This document shows, piece after piece, positions 24,104 through 35,220 of a stretch of DNA of 64,000 nucleotides. How positions within the stretch are numbered: position 1 is the first letter of the stretch; every line of letters starts with the position of its first letter. Below the pieces are notes generated by a model. It worked only from the letters and a program-made list of their open reading frames with translations, did no database searches and was not told the DNA's origin. This DNA comes from Nicotiana tabacum (Eukaryota > Streptophyta > Magnoliopsida > Solanales > Solanaceae): contig NC_134082.1 of the NCBI RefSeq assembly GCF_000715075.1, positions 140,914,948 to 140,978,947 of the forward strand. Direction: 5' to 3'. Made by a program: the position numbers and the translations under genes.

Positions 24104-27100
24104 TGTAACGACCCGACCGGTCATTTTGAAATTTTGCACTTTGATCGCCAGTTCCCGGGCATGACTTGCCCCATGTAACGTATTATGACTAATGTAGATC
24201 GTTGGTTTTGGTTTTCAGGAAAAATCAGAATGAATTTGAAGGAACAGTCTCACTTGAAAGCTTTGAATTTGAAAGGTTTGACTAAGAGTTGACTTATTTG
24301 TATATGAGCTCAGATCGGAAATTTTATGATTTGGATAGCTTCGTTGGGTGATTTATGACTTAGGAGAGCGATCGGAATGCATTCTGGAAGCCCGTGGAAG
24401 GATTTGGCTTGAATTGGCAAATTTAATATTTTGGCGAATTCCGGTTGATAGGTGAGATTTTGATCCGAGAGTCAAAATGGAATTCCGAGAGTTGTTGTAG
24501 CTTCATTATGTCATTTGTGATGTGTGTACAAAATTTCAGGTCATTTGGACGTCGTTTGGTCGACCTTTTGATCGAATTCGGATTTTGGAAGTTTTGGATT
24601 TCTTAGGCTTGAATCCTAGGGTGATTTGATGTTTTGATATTGTTTTGAGCATTCCGAAGGTTGGAACAACTTTGAATTATGTTATGGGGTGTGTTGGCAT
24701 GTTTGGTCAAGGTCCCATGAGGCTCGGATATGTTTTGGAAGAGTTTTTGGAAGATTTTGGCGTTTTGATTATAAGCATGTAATGATCCAAAGGTCCATTT
24801 TTAGTTATAGAGATCGAAATTTGATTTTGAGACTCCGAAATTTTGATAATGAATTATAGAAGTGATCTGGAAAGTTTGGTCTAATTTCATCAAGTCGCGA
24901 TTGGGTTTTTGACGCGAATCATGAGTTAATTGTTTAACGAGCGAAATGGATATCGCACCGAGAAAACGAGCTCCGAATTGAGTTTTGATTGAAGGACTAT
25001 GTTCATATCATTGTTTGTGACTCATAGGAACAAGAATCATCGAATTCCGAGTTCGTATGGTGGAGTTAGAGTCTTTTTAGTGAAAATAAACATTGCTGGT
25101 GCAGCAGGATCTGGTGCGCACCATTAGCGACCAGATTTGTCACTTTTAGCAACGGGAATGGCTCTTTTAGCGACCAGAATAGGTTTATTAAAGCTGTTGC
25201 GTTTTTCTGCTCATTTTGACCTTTTTTTGGTGAAAGAACACGGTTTGGGGCGATTTTTGAGCAAGAAATCATGGGAAATCTTGAGGTAAGTCACTTGTGA
25301 TCATTTCTACTCCATAATATTGAATTATCATCGAATAATCCGACTAGATTACATGTTTTTGAGGTGTAAATTGGGGATTTGGACCTAGGGATTTGAAAAT
25401 GTAAAATGATTATTTGAAGGACCAAATGGTATCGGAATTGTATAATTTTTATATGGATAGACTCGTGAAAGTATAAGGATTCTATTTTTGTGAGTTTTGT
25501 TAAATTTTGAGATGTGGGCCCAAGGGTCGGGTTTGACCAATTTCGGAAATTTTGTGGTAATTTGATTATTTTCGAGTGGGCTTTGTTCCCTTAGCACATT
25601 TTGATGGTTTTGTACTGATTTCAGCTATATTTGGAGCATTCAGAGGCCGATTCGAGGGGCAAAGGCGTCGCGAGCTAGAGGATTAGCTGGTTCGAGGTGA
25701 GTAATGATTGTAAATGATGTCCTGAGGGTTTGAAACCCCGGATTTGCACATCGTAGTGCTATATTAAGGTGAGACACGCACTGGATGATGAGCGCGAGGT
25801 CTTTTACTACCGGGGTTTGTGACTTGGTGCATCCCGATTGATGATTTTACCGCATATTTGATTGAAACTTATTTGTTATCATCATGATTTAGGCTGATTG
25901 CCATACTTGGTCTTCGTGCCAGTTATTTGAATCCTTTGGAAATTTTTATCACTATTTCCTCACTGTTTTGACTTATATTTAAACTCAGTCTTGTTGATAA
26001 TTATTGTTTTACAAATCCAGCCGCTTTTATACAGATTTGAAAACTCAAATGATATTTCTAAGAGGTATTTTGGGCTGAGAACTACTGTTTTACAAATGCC
26101 CGAGGGGCTTATGATGATTTCCGAAAGAGTGAGGCCGCAGGCCATATGTGAGGATATGCTGAGTGATGTGAGGCCGATGGCCTGAGATACTATTTATGCC
26201 ACGAGGTGTCTTGAGTGATGTGAGGCCAAGTGATATGAGGCCGAGGGCCTGAGATACTATTTATGCCACGAGATGGCTTGAGTGATGTGAAGCCGAGTGA
26301 TATGAGGCGGAGGGCCTGAGATACTTTATATGACACGCGGTAGCTTTAGTGATGTGAAGATATGCTGAGTGATGATGCCATGAGGTGGCTTGATATAGCG
26401 CTTGGGCCGTAAGGGGCCCCTCCGGAGTCTGCACACCCACAGTGAGCGCGGGTACCCATTGTTCTGAGTGATTGTGAGGTAGCCCGAGGGGCTGATACTA
26501 TTTTGAGAGTGAGCTCGAGGGGCTGTTACTGTTCTGATATTGAGCCCGAGGGGCTGTTACTGTTCTGATATTGAGCCCGAGGAGCTGTTACTGTTCTGAT
26601 ATTGAGCCCGAGGGGCTGGCACTGTTCTGATATTGAGCCCGAGGGGCTGGTTCTGTTGATATTATGCCTGAGGGGTGGTTTGTTGTACATGTTTTGCCCG
26701 AGGGGCTGTTTATATTTCTATCATTTTTGTTACTCACTTGTAAACTACTTGCTTTACTTGTTGGAAAAAAGGGATTTTCACTTGATTTCTCACTGCTTTA
26801 CTGTTTAAAGTGATTTTACTGCTTCAGTATGGAATGTCTTGTGTTTCTGCATGATTTCTTGCCTTCAGTCTTTATTTATTATTATTACTCACTGAGTTGG
26901 AGTACCCACATTACTCCCTACACCTTGTGTGCAGATTCAGGTATGTTTTGGCTAATTTGAGGCAGAGTCATCAGGGTTTAGCAAGGTCGCTGCCGGCGTT
27001 CGCAGCACTGCTTTTCTCTCTCCTCATTTCATTAATCTATATTTGTACACTCCAGGCTTTCAGTTGTATTTATACCTTAATAGATGCTCGTGACTTGTGA

Positions 27101-27271
27101 CACCCCGGTTAGGGTTGTGTCGGGTTGTGCTTCCGTTAATTATATCATTAAATCATATTTAAACTGTTTATTAATGTTTAACTATTTTTGAAAAGGCGAT
27201 ATGGGTTTGTTGGCTGGCCTTGTCTTCACGAGAGACGCCATCACGACCGGAGCGAGGTTTGGGTCGTGACA
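24104..27271 (+). mobile_element. Solo gypsy LTR nested in copia
   Basis: A 3168-bp LTR starts TGTAACGACC and ends GGGTCGTGACA. It is flanked by perfect 5-bp repeats gcgat (24099-24103 and 27272-27276). There is no primer site, polypurine tract or internal domain, so the internal part was lost, most simply by recombination between two LTRs. It belongs to a family related to LTR-X in layout. Two GAGGT[AG]AGT donor-like sites (about 25284 and 25696), a CG-word region at about 25100-25175 and a tandem repeat block at 26126-26720 are present. It splits the copia frame just after the integrase core. Confidence 0.92.
26126..26720 (+). repeat. Two tandem repeat blocks inside the solo LTR
   Basis: The first block (about 26126-26395) repeats a unit of about 50 bp with gtgaggccgagggcctgag and a tatgccacgag part. 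The second (about 26476-26720) repeats a 30-bp unit with agcccgaggggct, about seven times with decay. Both cores are self-complementary and would form short hairpins in RNA. Confidence 0.8.
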
Positions 27272-27276
27272 GCGAT

Positions 27277-28524
27277 TCAAACCCGACATATATTCCTACC
27301 TTCTTTGGGGACCCATTTTGGTGTGATATGGCAGTGCTACAGGCACATATACTGCGCATCCAAAAATTCGTAAATGGGATATATTAGGTTCATGCCCCAA
27401 AACTAGTTGAAACGGGAAATATTTATGATAATTTGTCGGTCTGAGATAAACTAGCATTGCTGCATGCAAAATGGCATGACCCCAAACAGAAGTGGGTAGC
27501 CTCATATTCATGAGTAACGGTCTTGCTATCAATTGCAAACGTTTAATTAAAGACTCTGCAAGACCATTTTGAGTGTGAACATGAGCTACAGGATGTTCCA
27601 CTTTTATCCCAATTGATAAGCAATTATCATTAAATGCTTGGGATGAAAACTCAGCAACATTATCAATTCTAATAGACTTAATTGGATTATCTGGAAATTG
27701 TGTCCGTAATCGAATTATTTGTGCCATTAATTTCGCAAATACGAGGCTGCGAGATGACAATAGGCACAGATGAGACCATCTAGAAGATGCATCTATTAAG
27801 ACCATAAAATATCTAAACAACCCACTAGGTGGGTGAATAAGTCCACAAATGTCCCCTTGTATACGTTCCAAAAACGCAGGGGACTCAATTCTGGTGATGG
27901 TCTAATAATTAACTTGCCTTGATAACAAGAAGTGCAAGAAAATTCATTATTTAAAAGAATCTTTAAATTCTTTAATGAATGCCCATTTGAGTTTTCTATA
28001 ATTCGTCTCATCATAATTGATCCAGGGTGTCCCAATCGATCATGCCAAAGTACAAAAGTATTGGAATTAGTAACCTTTTGGTTTACGGTAGAATGTGCTT
28101 CAATTGCACTAATTCTTGTTCAATACAAGCCACAAAATAAAGATGGGAACTTCTCAATAACCCTCTTTTGGCCAGAGACATTCTTGGTAGTGATGAGATA
28201 TTCAAGATTATTCTCATCTATTGTCTCAATATGATATCCATTTCGACGGATATCTTTAAAATTCAACAAGTTCCTCTTGGACTTGGAGGAGAACATTGCA
28301 TTCTCTATGATAAGTATTGTTCCCTTAGGTAGAGTTATAGTAGCTCTTCCAGAGCATTCAATTAATTTACTACTACCAGAAATTATAGTAATATCTGCCT
28401 TACACATATTTAAATGAGAGAAATATTTCTTCTCTTTGAATATTGTATGTGTCATACATGAATCAATTAAACAAATATTTTTACAATTGAACTTTGATCC
28501 AAGTTTTCTTTGTGTAATATCCAT
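27277..28524 (-). pseudogene. Copia protease and integrase (broken)
   Basis: 28524-28120 holds the protease with active-site region LIDSCMTHTI; copia proteases normally have D-S-G or D-S-A here, so cysteine is unusual. 28035-27796 is the integrase zinc-binding region (LGHPGSIMMRRII, then CTSCYQGK). 27871-27296 is the core (GDICGLIHP with the first catalytic D, SIRIDNVAEF with the second, NGLAESLIK with E). The aspartate-aspartate-glutamate triad is present, but frameshifts separate protease and integrase. The solo LTR interrupts the frame after VGIYVGFES. Confidence 0.87.
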
Positions 28525-29295
28525 ATTTGCTTCCCATTATTTGACATACAAAAGAAATATACGAATAAACCTTATTATTTTTAGAAAAACAAACCGTACT
28601 ATTATCATAAACACAGGACAAAAACACTACCATAATGCTTTTAAACATGTTTAAAATATTCACACGGTGATTTTGAAAATAATTCTTCTAAAGTACCATG
28701 TACCTATATGAATTTAAAGCAAAATAGAAGTCGAAACACGGTATACTATTCAGTCCATATCACTGTTAACAACGTGAATACTTACATGTTCGATAAATAT
28801 ATGTTTTCGTTACGTTAATGTTCTTGAAATCATATGTTCCACTGGCTTATTACATTTTAGTTTTAGTAGGATAATTAATATTCTATTTTAAATCAAATTA
28901 CCTATAAATTAGGCCATTCCAATATAAGAAGCGATAAGAAAGGTATTCGTACCATTATTGGAACATTGTATAAAACGAATACTAGAACTATATTTAATCA
29001 AAATGAACTAAAGCTATTCCATAAAATAAATAATATTAATTGATACTAATGGCTACTACTCATGTAAAGAACTATGATTACATGATATTTATTCACTAAC
29101 TACTATGATTATGCAAAAATAAAAATTAAACTACTCAATCATCTTTAACCACGGATCCATCACCGATCAAGTGGTCTATTTTCCCATTAGGGCGCTCAAA
29201 AAAGTTTTCCACATCCAAGTGGGGTGATGTCAAAATCATTGTCAGAGACACAATTAGCTTTAGGGCCTTTGTTCTTTAGAGATGCTTGATAAAGC
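28525..29295 (-). other. Decayed gag-protease junction of copia, no open frame
   Basis: This AT-rich stretch lies between the zinc-knuckle part of gag and the protease. It is the expected place for linker sequence but is broken by many stops. An unusually AT-rich part (about 28680-29130) is longer than typical for the element and may hold a small insertion that I cannot define. Confidence 0.45.
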
Positions 29296-30154
29296 TCAAT
29301 TAAATGTCTTGGTACACGACAAATATTTGCCCAATGCCCTTTTTTCCGCCGTAACGATAACATTCGGTTTCTGAACCATTTGCCTTTGGCTTCTCATCAT
29401 TCCCTTTCCACTTTTGGTGGTTATTTTTCTTTGGGGGGTGATTAACACCAGAAAAATTTCTTCCTTGTCCACAGCCACGGCCACGACAATGACCACGACC
29501 ACGACCACGAATAGGGCCACGGCCTTTTCCACGCTTAGCATAATGGGAATACACCTCATCCACTGTCAATGGTGTAGATCCAATGGGTCGATTTTCGTGA
29601 TTTCTCATGAGCAAGTCATTGTTTCGCTCATCCACAAGGAGAAGAGAAATCAACTCAGAGTACTTCTTAAAACCTTTCTCTCGGTATTGTTATTGCAAGA
29701 CCATATTGGAGGCATGAAACGTTGTGAACATTATTTCAAACATATCATAATCAATGGTAGTATCTCTACAGAGTTTCAATTTAGAAGTAATTCTGAACAT
29801 TGCAGAATTATATTCAGAAACAGATTTAAAGTCTTGGAGGCTCAGATGAGCCCAATCATATCGTGCTTGTGGAAGAGTCACCAACTTTAAGTTCTCATAT
29901 CTTTCCTTTAAGCCATTCCATAAAACAAGTGGATCTTTGACTGTGAGATATTCTATTTTCAACCCTTCATCAAGGTGATGACGCAAGAAAATCAAGGCCT
30001 TAGCACAGTCTTGGGTGAATGCTTTAGTTTTGTCTTTAATGGCGTCTCCAAGACCCATTGCATCTAAATGGATTTCAGTATCTAACACCCATGTCATATA
30101 GTTCTTGCCAGAAATTTCAAGGGCAACGAACTTTCTTTTCATAATATCAGTCAT
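29296..30154 (-). pseudogene. Copia gag (broken)
   Basis: ATG at 30154 gives MTDIMKRKFVALEISGKNYM, a typical plant copia gag start, followed by the UBN2-type gag domain (LDAMGLGDAI, LWNGLKERYENLK, WAHLSLQDFKSVSEYNSAM). A stop near 29690 interrupts it. The continuation at 29653-29300 has a glycine/arginine-rich stretch and a zinc knuckle whose second cysteine and final residues are changed (CYRYGGKKG), so nucleic-acid binding would be lost. Confidence 0.87.
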
Positions 30155-30202
30155 AATTAAAAGAGGAGAAAAGTTGTACCTTAATCCTCTTGATACGGTA
30201 GA

Positions 30203-30219
30203 GTCTCGTGCTGATAACG
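30203..30219 (-). other. Probable primer binding region of copia
   Basis: On the minus strand CGTTATCAGCACGAGAC follows the 5' LTR. Similar TATCAGCACGAG strings sit at this position in other plant copia elements; the exact tRNA is not identified from sequence alone. Confidence 0.5.
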
Positions 30220-30403
30220 TGAGATGAAACAATAAAAGTAGAAGAATAATATTGCAGAGAAAGAGAGAGAGGAAATTCTTATTGAATTTTGGAATAATTT
30301 ATAATGGGGTAAGACCCCTTTATTTATAGGGGAAAAATGACTTAGCCACAAAGTAGAACACTCTACAAGATAGACATTCACTCTAAATAGAATTCTATTC
30401 ATA
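30220..30403 (-). repeat. Copia 5' LTR
   Basis: 184-bp upstream LTR; it would contain the promoter for element RNA. Its 5' end TATGAATAG abuts the target duplication directly. Confidence 0.85.
30321..30328 (-). promoter_or_regulatory. TATA box of copia 5' LTR
   Basis: TATAAATA in the context CCCCTATAAATAAAGGGG on the element strand. The same box is present in the other LTR at 21547-21554. It is the only canonical TATA element in this short LTR and fits an RNA start some 30 bp downstream. Confidence 0.6.
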
Positions 30404-30408
30404 AGTAG

Positions 30409-31180
30409 TATGTTTCTGAATATTTTTATAGCAATTGTTTCATGCGTTTTTCCCATGAAACCGTTACTTGCAAAATTAAATTCTAAGCATTAAATTCTTC
30501 TAATTAATCTTTAGTTTCATTTTTATTTAATGTCACTCGAACAATAAAGAACTATGATGATAATAAAGGAATTTTCACAAATCACCATGGTTTAGAGTTT
30601 AATTACCATATGTAATTATATTTTGCCTAATTAATATTTAGCGCAACAAATATAACCTGTATTCCGCAATGCGTACAACCAAGGTGAAATACAGAAATAC
30701 AAAAAAATTAAGAAACAATATGCTCACGATGAGAGTCAACCTCAACACCTCCCTCTTACTAAACGGGTGTTCTAACCAACTGAGTTACGAGAGCTTATGT
30801 TGTTAGCATTCAGTTCAAAATAATTAATCTCTTGTTTCAGTACTACAAGTAAATTTGCTATAACATTCAAATATCGCTATGCATAGCAATTTTTTTTACA
30901 AGTATAGCTATTAATGATAAATACAATATATAAGTTAACTAAACCATATAATTTTTCCTATAAAGAAAGTGAAAGCAATACTATTTTTCCTATAAAGAAT
31001 GTGAAAGCAATACTATTTTTCCTCCGAGAGTTCCGCTGTTGTGCCTTTGCAATATTTCCTTTCATTCAAAAGAGTTATTTTATTCCATTTGGAAAGAAAA
31101 CAAGGTTAAAAATATTTAACAACAACTTTTTTTTAATGCTATGAAGTATTGTGATGTTTAATAGTTTTGCAAGCAAAAAG
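30409..31180. other. Host DNA, copy B, segment between copia and Helitron-like insertions
   Basis: This matches about 5509-6240 of copy A at high identity and includes the tRNA-like sequence at 30722-30794. A small tandem duplication (ttttcctataaagaa...gtgaaagcaatacta) at about 30953-31020 is private to this copy. No coding region is seen. Confidence 0.65.
30722..30794 (-). tRNA. Degenerate tRNA-Thr(AGU)-like sequence, copy B
   Basis: Same 73-nt sequence as in copy A. The D region reads AACTCAGTTGGTTAGAAC, closer to a normal tRNA than in copy A, but the D stem still has two mispairs. Anticodon-stem, acceptor and T-stem mismatches are shared with copy A, so the decay mostly predates the duplication. 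The downstream T run is also kept. Confidence 0.55.
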
Positions 31181-31198
31181 TACTTATATATATATAGA

Positions 31199-31221
31199 AA
31201 AGAGAGGTGGCACCTCTCTTT
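31199..31221. repeat. Perfect 11-bp inverted repeat near the Helitron left end
   Basis: AAAGAGAGGTG and CACCTCTCTTT are exact reverse complements separated by one base. The hairpin sits within about 15 bp of the presumed left terminus. Confidence 0.75.
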
Positions 31222-31945
31222 GTCCAAGAAACCTATTTATTTTTTTTTCTCCATTTTTTGGTTTTCCCTTCATTCTTTACATTTAGTTTATGTTAAAAAG
31301 CCTAAAAATCTCTATTAAACACTAACTGTTACGGTTCTTTCCATCTTCCCTATAATAAATGTTGTTTAATGTATATTTTACTATATCCAATGTAGGAGAT
31401 CTCCGAGAGACCATGTCCAAAGTAATGAAGTTGAGGTACAGTAGTCCAAAATTTCAGATTGAGGGCTTGATCTCCTCGAGAAACAAGAGTAGATAGAAGA
31501 TGGCTTAGAAGGCTATGACACAAACCTTCTGGAATGGAGGCAATAAACGATGAAGTGTGTAACCATCCTTCTGTTGATGGTGGTATGATGTGGTTATAAC
31601 TTCATTATTATCCTTACATTTTCCTTCTCTTTCTAAATTGGAGTAGAAAACTTCAGTTTATTTCTTGACCTTCCCAAAATCCATTTTAGATTTGGAAAAA
31701 CATTTGATGAACTAATAATGCATTAATTATTATAGACAAGTGGGGTTGCTCTAATGGTAAGTAACCTCCAATTTTAATCAAGAGGTTGTGAGTTCGAGTC
31801 TCCCCAAAAGCAAGGTGTGAAGTTCTTGGAGGAAAGGATGTCGGGGGTCTATTTGGAAACAGCTTCTCTACCCCAGGGTAGGAGTAAGGTCTGGGTACAC
31901 ATTACCCTCCCCAGACCCCACTAAATGGGATTATACTGTGTTGTT

Positions 31946-34900
31946 TGTCACGACCCGGATTTCCCACCATCGGGAGTCATGATGGCGCCTACTATTGGAG
32001 CTAGGCCAGCCAAGAATTAAAACATTTCTGATAATATTCGCAATAATATAAACAAAACGATACAATTAAATAAAAGCGAGAGTCTTTAAACTTAGATAAC
32101 TGAAATTAAATGCTGAAGTTTAACATAATCCTCTACCCAAGATTGGTGTCACAATACTCACGAACTTCTAAGATTTACTAAATACAATCGTCTGAAAGAA
32201 AATTATAAACTGTTTGTTTCGGTACAAAAGATAACAAACAGAATAAAGAGAGAGAGAGACTCCGGGCCTGCGAACGTCAGCAAGGCTACCTAGGTGTCTC
32301 TGGACTGAAGTCAGCTCCCGATCAAATCCTACTGCTGAGGTCCAAAAGCTGCTCCTGGATCTGTGCAAAAAGATGCACAGAGTGTAGCATCAGCACAACC
32401 GACCCCATGTGCTGGTAAGTGCCTGGCCTAACCCCAGCAAAGTAGTGACGAGGCTAGACAGGACCTACCAAAAACAACCTGTGCAGATATATGCAATAAA
32501 AGGAAATATACATAATTTAAATAACTAAGAGGAGGGGGGAGCATGATATGGGGAGATAACAGTTTCAAATAGAAATCCTCAATAACAGAAAGAAATAACA
32601 AAGCCAGAATGTCAACAAGTATCAAAAGCCAACAATTTGCACGGCATCACCCATCGTGCTTTTACTCTCGTCCTCACCAAAACAATACACGCATCACCCG
32701 TCGTGCTTTACGCTCTTCCTCACCCAAACAACAATCACAAGGCAAATAGGGTAAGAGAATCTATAACCTCAAAGTAAATCAAATAACAACAAGTAATGAA
32801 ACAAACAACATAACTCGGATATCAACAAAGAATTAGAAAGCAACAAATGCACGACATCACCCTTCGTGCTTTTACTCTCGTCCTCACCAAAGCAATCATA
32901 TAAATGAAATATGCACGGCATCACCCTTCGTGCTTTTACTCTCTTTCCACACCATATAATCAATAAAATCGGCACGGAATGGTACATCGTGAGGCACAGC
33001 ATCACCCTTCGTGCTTTACACTCTTTCCTCACAATAGCAAACAATGCACGACATCACCCTTCGTGATTTACACTCTTTCTTCACAATAGCAAACAATGCA
33101 CGGCATCACCCTTCGTGCTTTATCACTCTTCCTCACCCAAGAAACAATCACAAACAAGGGCCAAGGGAGTAGATGAATAAAGATAGAAATCCCGTCAAGG
33201 GAATACAAATAAACATCTAACTCCCGGCAAGGGAGCATAATTAAGCAGTTAAAAACCCGGCAAGGGAACAATATCAATAATCTCAGCATCCCGGTAGGGG
33301 AGCAATTCAATAAATCTTTCTCTTTCTTTCACTTTTACCTCTTATCTCACTTTACCACCTGAGCCAACGCTCCAAAGGGGTTCAATCATTCCATATACTT
33401 TCACGCTTTATGATATACTCGAGTCAATGCTCCAAGAATGTACAAATCATACTCTTTATCAAACTCTTCACATTATATGAAATTTATCAATTTAACAAGG
33501 AAGATGTATCACAAAATCCGAATAAACACAAATAAGACTCACGGTCATGCTAGACTCCGGTGTATAAATACTCCTCACCATGCCTATACACCGTACTCAA
33601 CAATTAGCAAATAGCAAACAACACTCTAATCCTATTCCCTCAAGCCAAAGTTAGAACAAACACTTACCTCGGTCCAAAGAATAGCAATCAACCCTCAAAT
33701 ACCGCCTTTCCTTTAATAATCTGACTCTGAAACAATGATATCTAGGCATAATTAATTCAATAATACCAATAAAGACTCGATAACAAAATCCCATAGCTTA
33801 GATATGAAGTTCCTAGCATTCTTCCAAAAATACCACAATTCGGCCCCGGGCCCACATAATCCAAACACGAGGCTCGCACGAAAACCCGATTACCCATAAC
33901 CCCACGAGTTCAAATATATAATTTATTTTAAGATCCGACCCCAAATTGAGGTTGAATCACTCAAAATTCCCAAAAACATAACTCTACCCAAAACCCCTAA
34001 TTTCTACTCTAAATTACATGATTTAGGTTTAGAAACTCATTAATTAATGAAGGAAGATGAAGGAAATGAGTAGGAATTTACTTACCCAAGAAGCTTTGGT
34101 GAAGAAGTGCTCAAAAATTCGCTCAAGAGATGTGGAGAAGAAGAACTCGTGTGAAATATGGACTAAATCTCGTCACTGTTCTGTTTTGGGTATTTAAAAT
34201 CACTGGGCAAAAATGCCCTATGCGATCGCAAAGAAGGTAATGCGATCGCATAGGGTAAGGAGAAGCTGGTCATTGTGATCGTGGAAGGGCTGATACGAAT
34301 GCATAAAAGAAAAGGCTGTGCGTTCCAGGTTTGGACTTATTGAAATGCGAACGCGGATTAAAGGTTGCGTTCGTATTGAAGGATCTGGCTAAGCTATGCG
34401 ATCGCATAGAACAAATGTGGGGCACCTGAAGGATTACTCTATGCGATTGCAATGCTACCTATGCGATCGCATAGAACTAGATACAAGAACACCAGAACTG
34501 AAACTTCTGCAACTTTTCTAAGGCCAAAACCACTCCGAAACACTTTCGAAACACTCCCGAGCCCTCGGGGCTCCTAACCAAACACACACACTAACTCAAC
34601 AACATCCTACGAACTTAACCATGCGATTAAATCACCAAAAAAACATCTAAATCAATGAATCAAGCCTAAAAATCATCATTTTTCTATCAAACTTCATAGA
34701 CTTTCAAATTTAGGAATTCAAGTCCAAATCACGTCAAACGACGTCCGTTTTCAACCAAATTTCACAGAAAGCGCTTAAACCACATATAAGACCTGTACGG
34801 GGCGCCGGAACCAAAATACGGGCCCGATACCAATGATTTCTAATTCATTTTTATTTCAAATTTCCAAATAAATTTCAGAAAAACAATTTCATTTAAAAAT

Positions 34901-35207
34901 TCATTTCTCGAGCTTGAGACCTCGGATTTCGATTCCGGGCATACGCCCGAGTCCCATATTTTTCTACGGACCCTCCGGGACCGTCAAATCATGGGTCTGG
35001 GTCCGTTTACCCAAAATGTTGACCAAAGTCAACTTTAACCATTTTAAACCCACAATTGATCAAATTTCACATAATTTAACACATAAGCTTTTCCGGCTAC
35101 GCGCCCGGACTGTGCATGCAAATCGAGGCAACTAAAGGTGAGGTTTTCAAGGCCTCAGAAGTGCAAAAAAAGGGAGAAAACTAGTGGTGACCCTTTGGGT
35201 CGTCACA
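31946..35207 (-). repeat. Gypsy-2 3' LTR
   Basis: 3262 bp, TGTGACGACC to GGGTCGTGACA on the element strand. It holds two tandem hairpin arrays (32635-33145 and 33185-33305), a tgcgatcgcat word block (34210-34475) and a donor-like GAGGTAAG near 33672. Confidence 0.88.
32635..33305. repeat. Tandem hairpin arrays in gypsy-2 LTR
   Basis: About seven units of roughly 45-110 bp share a core GCACGacatcacccttCGTGC, whose ends are complementary, followed by a pyrimidine-rich ctctcctcac. A second array (33185-33305) has four cccggcaaggga cores. The upstream LTR has the corresponding arrays at 41245-41700 and 41745-41860 with about six units in the first. Confidence 0.8.
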
Positions 35208-35220
35208 TTCTCCACCTCTA
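35208..35220 (-). other. Polypurine tract of gypsy-2
   Basis: TAGAGGTGGAGAA on the element strand directly precedes the 3' LTR. Its first bases give a TAG where related elements have AAG. Confidence 0.75.

Larger units (their letters stand above)
21417..30403 (-). mobile_element. Ty1/copia retrotransposon with nested solo LTR
   Basis: Two short similar LTRs (30220-30403 upstream, 21417-21629 downstream) enclose gag, protease, integrase, RT and RNase H in copia order. The flanks are agtag on both sides (21412-21416 and 30404-30408), a perfect 5-bp target duplication. The empty site is visible in copy A (about 5509: gaagtagtatgtttctg). Without the nested solo LTR the element is about 5.8 kb, normal for copia. 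LTR ends on the element strand read TATG...CTCA rather than TG...CA. Frames contain stops. The insertion happened after the host duplication. Confidence 0.92.

Noticed and set aside
29414..29890. 158-codon plus-strand open frame
   Set aside because: It is antisense to copia gag; its threonine run is the complement of the glycine/arginine-rich gag region.
32635..33145. Regularly spaced repeats resembling a CRISPR array
   Set aside because: Unit lengths vary, the repeats lie within both LTRs of a plant retrotransposon, there are no cas genes, and the host is eukaryotic.
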